Assembly: GCF_900117455.1 (NCBI RefSeq) | Contig: NZ_FPHO01000003.1 | Span: 682,001-746,000, forward strand | DNA from: Hyphomicrobium sp. CS1GBMeth3 | GTDB lineage: Bacteria > Pseudomonadota > Alphaproteobacteria > Rhizobiales > Hyphomicrobiaceae | Direction of reading: 5' to 3' | DNA: 64,000 nt | In this document: piece after piece, positions 26,015-35,500 of the stretch | Numbering within the stretch: position 1 is the stretch's first letter | Layout: every line of letters starts with the position of its first letter | The notes under the pieces: model-generated | What the model saw: the letters and a program-made list of their open reading frames with translations, nothing else | Database searches by the model: none | Told to the model about the DNA's origin: nothing | Position numbers and translations under genes: made by a program

Positions 26015-26052
26015 ATCCTGCACAGGCGCGCCCCTGATCTGAGAGGACTGCA

Positions 26053-27087
26053 ATGACCATCCCCGGAAATTTCTCATCCATTCCGATTGTCGACATCACC
26101 AAGCTCCGCACCGGAAGCCTGCCCGAGCAGAAAGCCGTTGCGGAAGAGCTGGGCAAGGCCGCGCGCGGCGTCGGTTTCATCTACGTCACCGGAGGCGGCA
26201 TCGACGAATCCCTGTTCGAGGGCGTTCTCGATGCCGCCAAGCGCTTCTTCGCCCAGTCCGAGGAAGACAAGATGAAGGTCTACATCGGCAACTCGCGCTG
26301 CCACCGTGGTTATGTCCCCGAAGGCGAGGAGGTTTTCGCCTCAGGCACCAAGGATAAGAAAGAAGCCTACGATCTTTCGATCGACCTGCCGGCGAACGAT
26401 CCGGATTACGTTGGCGGCAACCCGCTGCTCGGCCCGAACCAGTGGCCGGACCTGCCGGGCTTCAAGGAGCAGGTAGATACCTATTATACGGCCGTGTTTG
26501 GCCTTGGGCGCGTACTGCTGCGCGGCTTCGCCATGGCGATTGGCGAGGAGCCGACCTTCTTCGATCGCTACGTCACCAAGCCGCCGAGCCAGCTCCGGCT
26601 GATCCATTACCCCCTCGATTCGAGCGCCGAGGATCGCCCCGGCATCGGCGCCCACACGGACTACGAATGCTTCACGCTGCTGCGCTCGACGTCGCCGGGT
26701 CTCGAGGTCATGAACGGTGCAGGCGAATGGATCGACGCACCGCCGGTTCCCGGCGCCTACGTGGTCAACATCGGCGACATGATGGAGATCTGGACCAACG
26801 GCGAGTTCATCGCCACCTCGCACCGCGTGCGCAAGGTCTCGGAAGAGCGCTACTCGTTCCCGCTCTTCTTCGCGGCCGACTACGATACCGTCGTCGCACC
26901 GCTGCCGCGTTTTGCCGAGGAGGGAAAGCCGGCCCGCAAGGCCCTGAAAGCCGGCGAGCATCTCTTCGCGCAGACCATGCAGAGCTTCACCTATCTTAAG
27001 GAACGCCGCGCCCGCGGCGAGATCGTGCTTCCCGATGGCTCGGCCCCCTTGTCATCGTTCGGACAAGAGGCACAGCAGAAATACTGA
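26053..27087 (+). CDS. 2-oxoglutarate/Fe(II)-dependent dioxygenase, isopenicillin N synthase family
   Basis: A 344-residue non-haem iron oxygenase. An N-terminal DIOX_N region (FSSIPIVDITKL to GFIYVTGGGI) is followed by the 2OG-Fe(II) domain. Iron ligands are His and Asp in GIGAHTDYECFTLL and His in FIATSHRV; the 2-oxoglutarate-binding Arg-x-Ser lies in RYSFPLFF. Relatives include ethylene-forming enzyme and plant homoarginine hydroxylase, both of which can release guanidine from arginine-like substrates. Because it sits in an operon with a urea/guanidine-type binding protein, a guanidino substrate is worth testing, but the sequence does not prove it. AGAGGA at 26041-26046 precedes the ATG. 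Confidence 0.88.
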   Translation: MTIPGNFSSIPIVDITKLRTGSLPEQKAVAEELGKAARGVGFIYVTGGGIDESLFEGVLDAAKRFFAQSEEDKMKVYIGNSRCHRGYVPEGEEVFASGTKDKKEAYDLSIDLPANDPDYVGGNPLLGPNQWPDLPGFKEQVDTYYTAVFGLGRVLLRGFAMAIGEEPTFFDRYVTKPPSQLRLIHYPLDSSAEDRPGIGAHTDYECFTLLRSTSPGLEVMNGAGEWIDAPPVPGAYVVNIGDMMEIWTNGEFIATSHRVRKVSEERYSFPLFFAADYDTVVAPLPRFAEEGKPARKALKAGEHLFAQTMQSFTYLKERRARGEIVLPDGSAPLSSFGQEAQQKY

Positions 27088-27160
27088 CCGACTAACCGGC
27101 GTAAGCTTCATCCCCGGCCGAGACGGCATACCCGTCCTGGCCGGGGTTCGTCTCTCAGAC

Positions 27161-28078
27161 CTATCCCGCCACCTTGAGACCGAGCCGTTTCGGACCGAAC
27201 AGGCACGCCAACAGCAGGATGATGCCTGACACGGTCGCAATCATACCCGCCGCACTGACGCTCGACTGCCCGCCGAGCCAGAGCGGCCCGTAGCCGGCGA
27301 GCACGTATCCGAGCACCGCAGACGCCGCGGCAAAGACGACGCTCCACACGATCTGAGATCCCATGCGGTCGGTCATTAGGCGCGCCGCAGCCGGCGGACA
27401 GATGAACATCGCAATGACGATGATCGAGCCCACCGCATCGAAGGCTGCTACAGCAGCAACTGCGACCATGATCACCAAACCGAAGCTCACCGCCGCCGGC
27501 CGCGCACCGATGCTCGCCGCGAATTCGGGATCGAACGTACCGATCACCAACTCTTTCCAAAGGAGCGCGATGAACAGCGCAACGGCAAGAAGCACCAGCG
27601 CAAGGCGTGGGAGCTGCACCGGAAGCTCCGCCAGCGCCGCGGGATCGAAAAGCGACGCCCAGCTGTCTCCGGCGAACCAAATCAGGCTTTCCAGATTGCC
27701 GTAAAGCGCGTGCTCGACGTCGAGATGCACGTGGCTCGTATCCGTGCGTTCGAGTAACAGCACGCCTGCCGCGAACATCGCCGTGAAGACCACACCCATG
27801 GCCGCGCCCGGCTCGACGTTGCCGAGCTTTCGGACAAGCTCGATCAGCAAAACCGCGACCACCGCCGCTACACCTGCACCGAGGAGCATCGGCCCAGCCG
27901 CGATCGTGCCCGTAACCAGGAACGCGGCCACGATCCCCGGCAACGCGACGTGCGCCACCGCATCCCCGATCAGGCTCTGACGCCTGAGCACGAGAAAGTT
28001 CCCGAGCAAGGCGCACGACACCGACGCCAACGTGCCGATGAGCAACGGCGCAAGCGAGAGCTGAACGAACTCGCTCAT
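27161..28078 (-). CDS. Metal ABC transporter permease (MntD/ZnuB-like, ABC-3 family)
   Basis: A 305-residue inner-membrane permease with about eight hydrophobic segments. LRRQSLIGDAVAHVALPGI, with the buried Asp/His used by ABC-3 permeases, and the FDPEFAASIG coupling segment identify the family. It overlaps the other permease by 4 bases (ATGA) and is the last gene of a four-gene minus-strand operon. Mn(II) is the more likely metal, given the regulator-type operator at 31254; Zn remains possible. Confidence 0.9.
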   Translation of the reverse strand: MSEFVQLSLAPLLIGTLASVSCALLGNFLVLRRQSLIGDAVAHVALPGIVAAFLVTGTIAAGPMLLGAGVAAVVAVLLIELVRKLGNVEPGAAMGVVFTAMFAAGVLLLERTDTSHVHLDVEHALYGNLESLIWFAGDSWASLFDPAALAELPVQLPRLALVLLAVALFIALLWKELVIGTFDPEFAASIGARPAAVSFGLVIMVAVAAVAAFDAVGSIIVIAMFICPPAAARLMTDRMGSQIVWSVVFAAASAVLGYVLAGYGPLWLGGQSSVSAAGMIATVSGIILLLACLFGPKRLGLKVAG

Positions 28079-29283
28079 GCCTTGCCTCCTGCAAGACTGA
28101 GACGACGATCGAGATCGGCGACCACATCTGCCGGCAGCGCCCGGGAGATCGACGTCACGCCCTGGTGCGCCATACCCGCGGCTTCCTCAGGATTGAGCTT
28201 GCGGAAAAGCGTCCATCGGGCTTCGTCGCGCACCGCTTCGGCGGCCGCGCCGCGCCCCTCGAGGGTTGCAACACCATCGCCGCGGATGAAGCCCTTGAGA
28301 CGCAGGACGCGCAGCGTCAGCGCATCATAGATCGGCTCACCTCGCGCGATCGCCAACAGCCCCTGCCGCTCGTGCACCTGGATCTGAAAAAGTCGCCGCT
28401 CGACAGTGCGCGCCAGAAGACCGCGCCGTGGCGAGACCAGCATGGAGACAACGAACAGCCCGAACGCCATGAGGACGATCAGAGCCCCGGTGGGGAGCCC
28501 TCTGTCGAGCGACGAGATCACGGCGCCGAGATAGGCGGAGAGCACACCGAGACCGGCGGCAACCAGCACCATCGGCTCCACCCGATCCGTCCAGAACCGC
28601 GCCGCGACAGGCGGAATAATGGTCAGCGCCACGATCAGAACGAGCCCTGCGACCTTGAGCCCGATGACGGTCACGGCCAAGAGCAGCACCATCATCGCGA
28701 GATCGGTAGCCCTGAGGTTGACGCCTCGTACCGAGGCGTACTCCGGATCGAAGCAGATGAGCGTGAAGGGCCGACGCAGGAGAAAGATCGCAGCCCCCGA
28801 GATCAGGGCACCGAGCGCGATGGTCTCCGCCTCGCTCCGGAGCATGCTGGCTGTCGATCCGACCAGATAACCGGAAATCCCGGCCTGCCCGCCCGTGTCG
28901 AGCGTCTGAATCACCGTAAGGAGTACGATCCCGAAACCGAAGAAGACCGAAAGCACGGCACCGATCGCGGCATCCTCTGAGAGGCGCGTGCGCCGGCTGA
29001 TCCACTCCACGATCAGAAGGCCGAGCGCCGCGCTGCCGGCCGCTCCAATCATCAGTCCCGCGATCCAACGCCCGTCGCCGGTCAGCGCCGTCATTCCGAT
29101 GAACGCCAAGCAAAGGCCCGGCAGGGTCGCGTGGCTGATCGCATCGCTGACAAGGGAGCGCTTGCGCAACAGCACGAAGGTGCCGATGGCCGCCGCACTT
29201 GCCCCGAGGATTGCCGAGCCAAGCGTCACCAGCGTCGTGTTGTAGCCGGCCTGCAGGAAGAACGCGGAGAAGAAAGCCTCCAT
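28075..29283 (-). CDS. Metal ABC transporter permease with C-terminal cytoplasmic domain (MntC-like)
   Basis: A 402-residue protein. Residues 1-285 form an ABC-3 permease (RKRSLVSDAISHATLPGLCL, CFDPEYASVRGVNL). About 115 extra residues follow, soluble and charged (RRLFQIQVHERQ to LDRRLSLAGG), which resemble the winged-helix tails of some MntC/TroC permeases. Such tails may sense metal or contact a regulator; that function is inference. A 32-base gap separates it from the ATPase gene. Confidence 0.88.
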   Translation of the reverse strand: MEAFFSAFFLQAGYNTTLVTLGSAILGASAAAIGTFVLLRKRSLVSDAISHATLPGLCLAFIGMTALTGDGRWIAGLMIGAAGSAALGLLIVEWISRRTRLSEDAAIGAVLSVFFGFGIVLLTVIQTLDTGGQAGISGYLVGSTASMLRSEAETIALGALISGAAIFLLRRPFTLICFDPEYASVRGVNLRATDLAMMVLLLAVTVIGLKVAGLVLIVALTIIPPVAARFWTDRVEPMVLVAAGLGVLSAYLGAVISSLDRGLPTGALIVLMAFGLFVVSMLVSPRRGLLARTVERRLFQIQVHERQGLLAIARGEPIYDALTLRVLRLKGFIRGDGVATLEGRGAAAEAVRDEARWTLFRKLNPEEAAGMAHQGVTSISRALPADVVADLDRRLSLAGGKA

Positions 29284-29315
29284 TCCGTCAGCTCCAAAGC
29301 CCGCGCTGCGGAAAG

Positions 29316-30140
29316 TCAGCGGGCATCGGCGATCCTACCCGTGGTCGCGAGCGACTCGAGCTGAGCCGCAGCAAGCTTGCCGCCATAGGTCGCCTGCAGA
29401 TTCTCCGCCGTGAAGGTCGTCGCAACGGGACCACTCGCGACCTTGCGCACATTGAGAAGCAGCACATGATCGAAATAGTCGGTAACCGTCGCGAGGTCGT
29501 GGTGCACGCAGATGATCGTCTTGCCCGCGGCATTGAGTTCCTTCAAGACCGAAATGATCGCCCGCTCGGTCGCCGCATCGACGCCCGCAAACGGCTCGTC
29601 CATGACATAGAGATCGGCATCCTGCGCCAGCGCGCGAGCCAGGAACACGCGCTGGCGCTGGCCGCCCGAGAGCTGGCCGATCTGGCGATCGGCAAAACTC
29701 GCCATACCGACCCGTTCCAGGCACGCCAACGCCGCCTGCCGGTGCTGCCGGCCGGCGAAGCGAAAGAGCCCAATCTCGCGATAGAGGCCCATCATCACCA
29801 CGTCACGCACCGTCGCCGGGAAATCCCAATCGACATTCGCCCGCTGCGGGACGTAGGCGATGCGGGAACGCACCTCGGCGCAAGACTTGCCGAACGACGT
29901 CACGTCCCCGCTGATCCGCGGCACGATGCCGAGTGCAGCCTTGATCAGCGTCGACTTGCCCGCGCCGTTCGGCCCGACGATCGCCACCATGCTTCCGGGC
30001 GGCGTCACGAAGTCGATCGAGAATAGAACCGGTTTCTCGCCATAGGAAACCGTGAGCCCCGCGATCGCGAGCGGACTGTCGGGATGTTCGTCCGCCAGCG
30101 TCGCTCCGTCTCGACTGACAAGCTTCACGGCAGGATCCAT
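29316..30140 (-). CDS. Metal ABC transporter ATP-binding protein (MntB/ZnuC-like)
   Basis: A 274-residue single-domain ABC ATPase. Walker A GPNGAGKST (about residues 57-65), Q-loop AYVPQRANVDWDFP (a Mn/Zn-subfamily signature), signature LSGGQRQRV and Walker B LYVMDEPFAGVD are complete, with the switch His in CVHHDL. It lies 18 bases downstream of the binding-protein gene. It energises import through the two permeases that follow. Confidence 0.92.
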   Translation of the reverse strand: MDPAVKLVSRDGATLADEHPDSPLAIAGLTVSYGEKPVLFSIDFVTPPGSMVAIVGPNGAGKSTLIKAALGIVPRISGDVTSFGKSCAEVRSRIAYVPQRANVDWDFPATVRDVVMMGLYREIGLFRFAGRQHRQAALACLERVGMASFADRQIGQLSGGQRQRVFLARALAQDADLYVMDEPFAGVDAATERAIISVLKELNAAGKTIICVHHDLATVTDYFDHVLLLNVRKVASGPVATTFTAENLQATYGGKLAAAQLESLATTGRIADAR

Positions 30141-30158
30141 GGGGGCGAGCGACCTTCC

Positions 30159-31145
30159 TTAAAGTTTCGAGCGCGACTGCAGAGCCGCGAGCTTGTTGTT
30201 GAGGCCCCGTTCGGGCGCCTCACCGCCGAGCGCACGCGTAATGACAGTGGCGTTGTGGTCGATCATGCCGATGTAGGTGCCTTCATACGTGCCCGGCGCC
30301 CCCATCGCATCGGAATAGAGCTCTCCACCGATCACGACCGTGTGGCCCTTCGCACCGGCGCCTTCGATCAACGCCCGCACATTCCGGTCCGAGACCGAGC
30401 TCTCGACGAAAATAGCACTGATCTTCTTCTGCACGATGATATCGACGAGGGCTTCGATCTGCTTGAGACCAGCTTCGCTCTCGGTTGAGATGCCCTGAAT
30501 GCCGAGCACCTCATAGCCGTAGGCCTTGCCGAAATAGCCGAACGCATCGTGTGCCGTCACAAGCACGCGCGAGCCTTCGGGAACGGTTGCGAACGCCTTG
30601 TCGGAATACGTAGCGAGCGTGTCGATTTCCGCAAGATGCCGATCGGCGTTGGCCTTGAACGTGTCAGCTCCATCGGGATCGAGCGCAATCAGCGCATCTC
30701 GCGCAGCCACGACGACGCCCTTCCAAAGGCGCGGATCCATCCACACGTGCGGATCGTAGCGGCCGGGATAGTCCTTGTTCGAAAGGAGCTGCTCTTTGGG
30801 CAGGCTCTCGGCAAGCGCGACAACGGTCTTCTTCTTTCCGAGGTCGCGCAGGAAATCCTCGAGCTGCGCTTCGAGATAGAGCCCGTGCCAGAACACCGCC
30901 TTGGCTTTGATCATGGCTGCGATGTCCGAGCGGGTCTGTCGGTAGGTATGCGGGTCCACGCCCGGGCCCATGAGCGCGGTCACAGACACACGCTCCCCAC
31001 CGACTTGCTTAACGGCGTCGGCAATCATTCCGGTGGTCGCAACGATGCTGATTTTCTCGTCCGCCTTCGCACCCCCGGTCGCGAAGCCAATCGCAAATAG
31101 AGCCGCCATCAGTGGCAGGCACTGAAGGCGCATTCGGGCGATCAT
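30159..31145 (-). CDS. Manganese/zinc ABC transporter substrate-binding protein (MntA/SitA-like, cluster A-I)
   Basis: A 328-residue periplasmic metal-binding protein with a Sec signal peptide (about 1-26). Candidate metal ligands are His in GPGVDPHTY, His in RYDPHVWMD, Glu in IFVESSVSDRN and Asp in GMIDHNATV. The absence of the long His-rich loop seen in many ZnuA proteins, together with the Glu/Asp ligands, favours Mn. Of several in-frame ATGs, 31145 is chosen because GAGGAG stands 6 bases before it. It is the first gene of the operon. Confidence 0.88.
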   Translation of the reverse strand: MIARMRLQCLPLMAALFAIGFATGGAKADEKISIVATTGMIADAVKQVGGERVSVTALMGPGVDPHTYRQTRSDIAAMIKAKAVFWHGLYLEAQLEDFLRDLGKKKTVVALAESLPKEQLLSNKDYPGRYDPHVWMDPRLWKGVVVAARDALIALDPDGADTFKANADRHLAEIDTLATYSDKAFATVPEGSRVLVTAHDAFGYFGKAYGYEVLGIQGISTESEAGLKQIEALVDIIVQKKISAIFVESSVSDRNVRALIEGAGAKGHTVVIGGELYSDAMGAPGTYEGTYIGMIDHNATVITRALGGEAPERGLNNKLAALQSRSKL

Positions 31146-31253
31146 CCGCATCTCCTCATAAGATTCCCTCATTTAAGCGCGGCACCGACACCTGATCGCA
31201 ACTGAAAACGAGAAGCAATCCAGCCTGATGGCGCGAAACTGAAGCTAATGCAA

Positions 31254-31270
31254 TTGCGAATGATTTGCAA
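31254..31270. promoter_or_regulatory. Mur/Fur-like operator before the metal ABC operon
   Basis: TTGCGAATGATTTGCAA is a 17-base inverted repeat (8-base arms with one mismatch around a central G), similar to alphaproteobacterial Fur/Mur boxes of the TGCAAAT-type. It lies 109 bases upstream of the binding-protein start, within 31146-31456. The same region also contains GCAATTGC at 31250-31257. Manganese-responsive repression is inferred. No gene was found in this 311-base gap. Confidence 0.5.
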
Positions 31271-31456
31271 GTAAGGCCGCCATCGCCACGTCACGCTCTG
31301 GTCCCATCAGTGACTTTTGGGAACCACTGTTCAGCTCGACAACATCGAGGATGGACAATGGGGGACAACGGAAATTAACCCCATCGAACGTTCCAATCAC
31401 AATCGCGGGCTCGCTGAACCCAGCTTTGGCCGGTACGAATTTTCTTTGAGGGATCA

Positions 31457-32524
31457 ATGCACTCGATGCTCCACCCTTTCCGCCGGAGCGGACTTGCCGG
31501 CTCAGCCCTGACGCTGGCGGCAGCCGCGAGCCTGACACTCGCCTCGACCAGCACCGAAGCCCAGCGCACCCGCCGCGGCCCGGCGACCGAGCCAATCGTC
31601 TCTGTTTATGAGGTGAAGACGGAGCCGGTACGCGAGCGGGTGGCCGCCGTCGGTTCGGGCCGGGCCCTCGCCCAGGTGACGCTCACGACACGCGTCGCGG
31701 GCGTCATCTCGGAGGTCCTCTTCAAGGGCGGAGATCGCGTCGAGAAGGATCAGGTCCTGGTCCGGCTCGCCTCCGAGCCGGAGGCCATCGCTGTCGAGAC
31801 GGCAGAGGCCCAGCGCGCCCAAGCCTTCGATCAGGTTGAGCGCTACAAGCAGCTCAACGAAGCCTCGGTTTCGCGCGTGGTGCGGGCCGAAGCCGAAACG
31901 GCACTCAAGGTTGCCGACGCCGCCTTGCGGCGGGCGCGCGAGGAGCTTGATCGTATGACGATCAAGGCGCCCTTCGCCGGCATCGTCGGACTGACCAACC
32001 TGCAGACTGGCGACTACCTCGCCGTGGGCAACCCGATCGCGACGCTCGATGACCGCTCGACCATCGTCATCGAGTTCACGGTTCCGGAAGCGGTGGCGCC
32101 GCAGATCACCACCGGCATGCCGGTTCGCGCCAGCCTCGCCGCCCGCCCCGGCGAGATCTACAACGGCAAGGTCGCGGGGGTTGGCACGCGCATCGATCCC
32201 ATCACCCGCACGCTCTCGGTGCGCGGCGAGATCCCAAACCCCGATCTGAAGCTCATCCCGGGCTCGACATTCTCTGTCACCGTCCAGCTCTCGGGCGATA
32301 AGTCGCCGGTCGTGCCCGGCCTCGCCATCCAATGGGACCGCTCCGGCGCCTACGTGTGGCGTCTCACCGCCGACGACACCGTCGAACGCGTCGATGCGGC
32401 CATTCTCGCCCGCGATGGCGACCGAGTCTTCATCGAGGCCAAGCTCGCGCCTGGCGATCGCGTCGTCCATGAAGGCGGCGGCCTCCTGACTGTCGGCCAG
32501 AAAGTGAAAATCCTGGGGTCCTGA
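31457..32524 (+). CDS. RND efflux periplasmic adaptor subunit (HlyD/MFP family)
   Basis: A 355-residue membrane-fusion protein with a signal sequence (about 1-35, ending STEAQ). It has a biotinyl-lipoyl-like half motif (ISEVLFKGGDRVEKDQVLVRL), an alpha-helical hairpin (about 105-150), the second lipoyl half (MTIKAPFAGIVGLTNLQTGDYL) and a beta-barrel. TGAGGG stands just before the ATG. It links the inner-membrane pump encoded 50 bases downstream to an outer-membrane channel, which is not encoded here. The substrate is unknown. Confidence 0.9.
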   Translation: MHSMLHPFRRSGLAGSALTLAAAASLTLASTSTEAQRTRRGPATEPIVSVYEVKTEPVRERVAAVGSGRALAQVTLTTRVAGVISEVLFKGGDRVEKDQVLVRLASEPEAIAVETAEAQRAQAFDQVERYKQLNEASVSRVVRAEAETALKVADAALRRAREELDRMTIKAPFAGIVGLTNLQTGDYLAVGNPIATLDDRSTIVIEFTVPEAVAPQITTGMPVRASLAARPGEIYNGKVAGVGTRIDPITRTLSVRGEIPNPDLKLIPGSTFSVTVQLSGDKSPVVPGLAIQWDRSGAYVWRLTADDTVERVDAAILARDGDRVFIEAKLAPGDRVVHEGGGLLTVGQKVKILGS

Positions 32525-32574
32525 GCGGGCATCCAACCTGATCATCAAAACCATTCGACGACGGAGCCCGCTCC

Positions 32575-35500
32575 ATGAGCACCCCTGCGCAAACCCCGAG
32601 CCCGCCCCGCCAGTCCGGCGATGATGGCGGCTGGGTCGGCATCTTCGTTCGCCGGCCGATCCTGGCCATGGTGCTCAACCTGCTCGTCATTATCGCCGGC
32701 GTCGCCGCGGTGCAGTCCATCGAAATCCGCGAGCTTCCGGACGTCGACCGACCCGTCGTCACCGTACGAACGAGCTATCCGGGCGCGTCCCCCGAAAGCA
32801 TGGACGCCCAGATCACCGCGATCATCGAGAGTGCGGTCTCCCGCGTACAGGGCGTGACCAGCATCACTTCGAACTCGTCCTACGGCTCGAGCCGCGTTGC
32901 CGTCGAGTTCTCGACCGATACCGATATGCAGGTCGCGGCGATGGACGTGCGCGACGCCGTCGCCGGCGTCACCAATCAATTGCCGAATGACATGGACGAC
33001 GAACCGCGCGTCGTGAAGGCCGATGCGGACGCTCAGCCCATCATGCGCCTGTCGGTTGCTTCCGAAACGCTCTCCGAGAGCGAGCTGACGGATCTCGTAA
33101 ACGACGTCATCGAGGATAGGCTTGCAGCAGTCGAAGGCGTCGCCGCAGCCAACTCCTACGGCCTGCGCGCGCGAACCATCGAGGTCCGCGTTTCTCCGGT
33201 CGCTCTCGCAGCTCGCGGACTGGCCCTGAGCGACCTCATCGACACCATCGGCAAGGCATCCGTGACGGCGCCATCAGGCGCCCTCGAGAACGCGACCCAG
33301 CAATTGATCGTCCGCGCAGAAGCGCCGGTCGATACCCCGCAGGAGGTCGCTGCGCTCGAGATCAACGCGCAGACAACGGTTGGAGACGTCGCGTTCGTCC
33401 GCTGGGCGTTCCAGGAAGCGACAGCCATCACGCGCCTCGACGGGCAAACCGCTATCGGCGTCGAGATCGTCCGTCAGGCCAAGGCCAACACCATCGCCAT
33501 CTCGGACGGCGTACGCGCTGCCGTCACCGAGTTGCAGCAATCACTGCCGGAAGGCGTTAGCATTGCGGTCACCTCCGACGACGCAATCTTCATCCGCGAG
33601 TCCGTCCGCGAGGTCGTCATCTCGCTGCTGCTCGCGACCATCATCGTCATTCTCATCATCTTCTCCTTCCTCGGCTCCGCACGCGAAACCGTGGCGCCGG
33701 CGTTTTCGATCCCGGTCTCGCTGATCGGCACCCTGGCCGCCATCTGGTTCGCCGGTTTCTCGCTCAACGTGCTGACGTTGCTCGCGCTCGTGATCGCCAC
33801 CGGCCTCGTCGTCGACGACGCCATCATCGTGGTCGAAAACATCGCGCGTCACCGTGCGCTTGGCGCAGGCCGGCGCGCCGCGGCCGTGATCGGCACGCGC
33901 GAGATCGTCTTTGCCGTTCTCGCCACCACTGCCACGCTCGTCGCCGTCTTTGTACCGATCTCGTTCATGCCGGGCATGGTCGGCAGCCTGTTCTCTGAGT
34001 TCGGCTTCGTCCTTGCATTCGCCGTCGCGATTTCCTCCGTTGTAGCGCTGACGGTCTGTCCCATGCTCGCTGCACGCCTTGCGGCCGACACGCCGCACGG
34101 CATGGCCTCCGGAAAGGAGGGCTGGTTCACACGCCTGTCGAACGGTCTCGCCTCTGTTTACGCGCGCGCGCTCGATCTCTCGCTCAAAGCGCGCTACCTC
34201 GTGGTGGCGATCTGCCTCGGCTTCGCCGCCCTGGGCTGGACCACTTACAAGATCCTTCCACAGGAGATCACACCATCCGAAGACCGGGGCGTGATCCAGA
34301 TCATGTTGCGGACCCAGCAGGGCGCCAACCTGGAGTACATGTCCGGGCTCACCGAAAAGGTCGAGGAGGCCCTCGCCCCCCTCAGGAAAACCGGCGAGAT
34401 AACCGGCGTGCTCGCAACCGTCGGTGCCGGCGGCACCAATAGCGCCTCCGTCGTCGCCGCGCTCGCCGACTGGAGCCAGCGCAAGCGTACCCAGCAGCAG
34501 ATCCAGGCCGAGTTACAGCAGAAGCTCTCCGGCATTCCGGGACTGCAGGTCTCGCTACGATCCGCGAACAGCCTCGGCATTCGCGGCGGCGGCCAGGGAC
34601 TTCGCTTCGCCATCGCCGGACCGGACTACGACCGCCTGGCCGACGTGGCCGCCAAGCTGACGAGCCGGCTCGCGACCACGCCCGGCTTCCGCAACACACG
34701 CACGGACTACGATACGACGCAGCCGCAGCTCTCCGTGCGCATCAACCGTGAAGCGGCAACCAAGCTCGGCGTACCGATCGACACGATCACCAGCCTGATC
34801 AACACCATGGTCGACTACCAGAAGGCCGCGGATCTGTTCATCGGCGACGAGATCGTAGAGGTCCAGGTCAAGGCGGGCGGCCGGCCGATCAACGATCCAA
34901 GCGATCTCGGCAATCTGTTCGTGAAGACCAACAACGGCAATTTCATCAGCCTGTCCTCGCTGGTCACGATCAAGGAGAATGCGATTTCGCCTACGCTCGG
35001 CCGCGAGGACCGTCAGCGCTCGGTCGCGATCACGGCGAACCTCGACGAAGGCATGGTGCTGGGCGACGCTGTCGAAACCATGCGTTCCATTGCGGCCGAG
35101 GTGCTCGAACCGCAAATGTCGATCATCCTGCTCGGCGAAGCGCGGACGTTGTCGGAAACCTCGCAGAACACTGCGTTCGTCTTCGGCATCGCGCTACTTG
35201 TCGTCTTCCTGGTGCTTGCGGCGCAGTTCGAGAGCACGGTCAGCGCTCTTGTCATTATCGTAACGGTACCATTCGCCCTTGCGGCCGCTGTCCTTGCCAT
35301 TTTCCTGAGCGGCGGCACGATGAACATTTACAGCCAGATCGGGCTTGTCCTGCTGGTCGGCATCATGGCCAAGAACGGTATCCTGATCGTCGAGTTCGCC
35401 AACCAGCGCCGTGACGAAGGCGCGGACATCGACACGGCCATTCGCGAAGCGGCAACAACGCGCCTCCGCCCCGTCATCATGACGATGGCAGCGTCCGTGC

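Noticed and set aside
27108..28127. Overlapping 339-codon frame on the same strand as the metal permease
   Set aside because: Same DNA in a frame with no hydrophobic pattern; the frame ending at 27161 has the permease features.
33541..34098. Asp/Glu/Arg-rich minus-strand frame inside the RND pump gene
   Set aside because: Shadow of a membrane-protein gene; typical low-complexity antisense.
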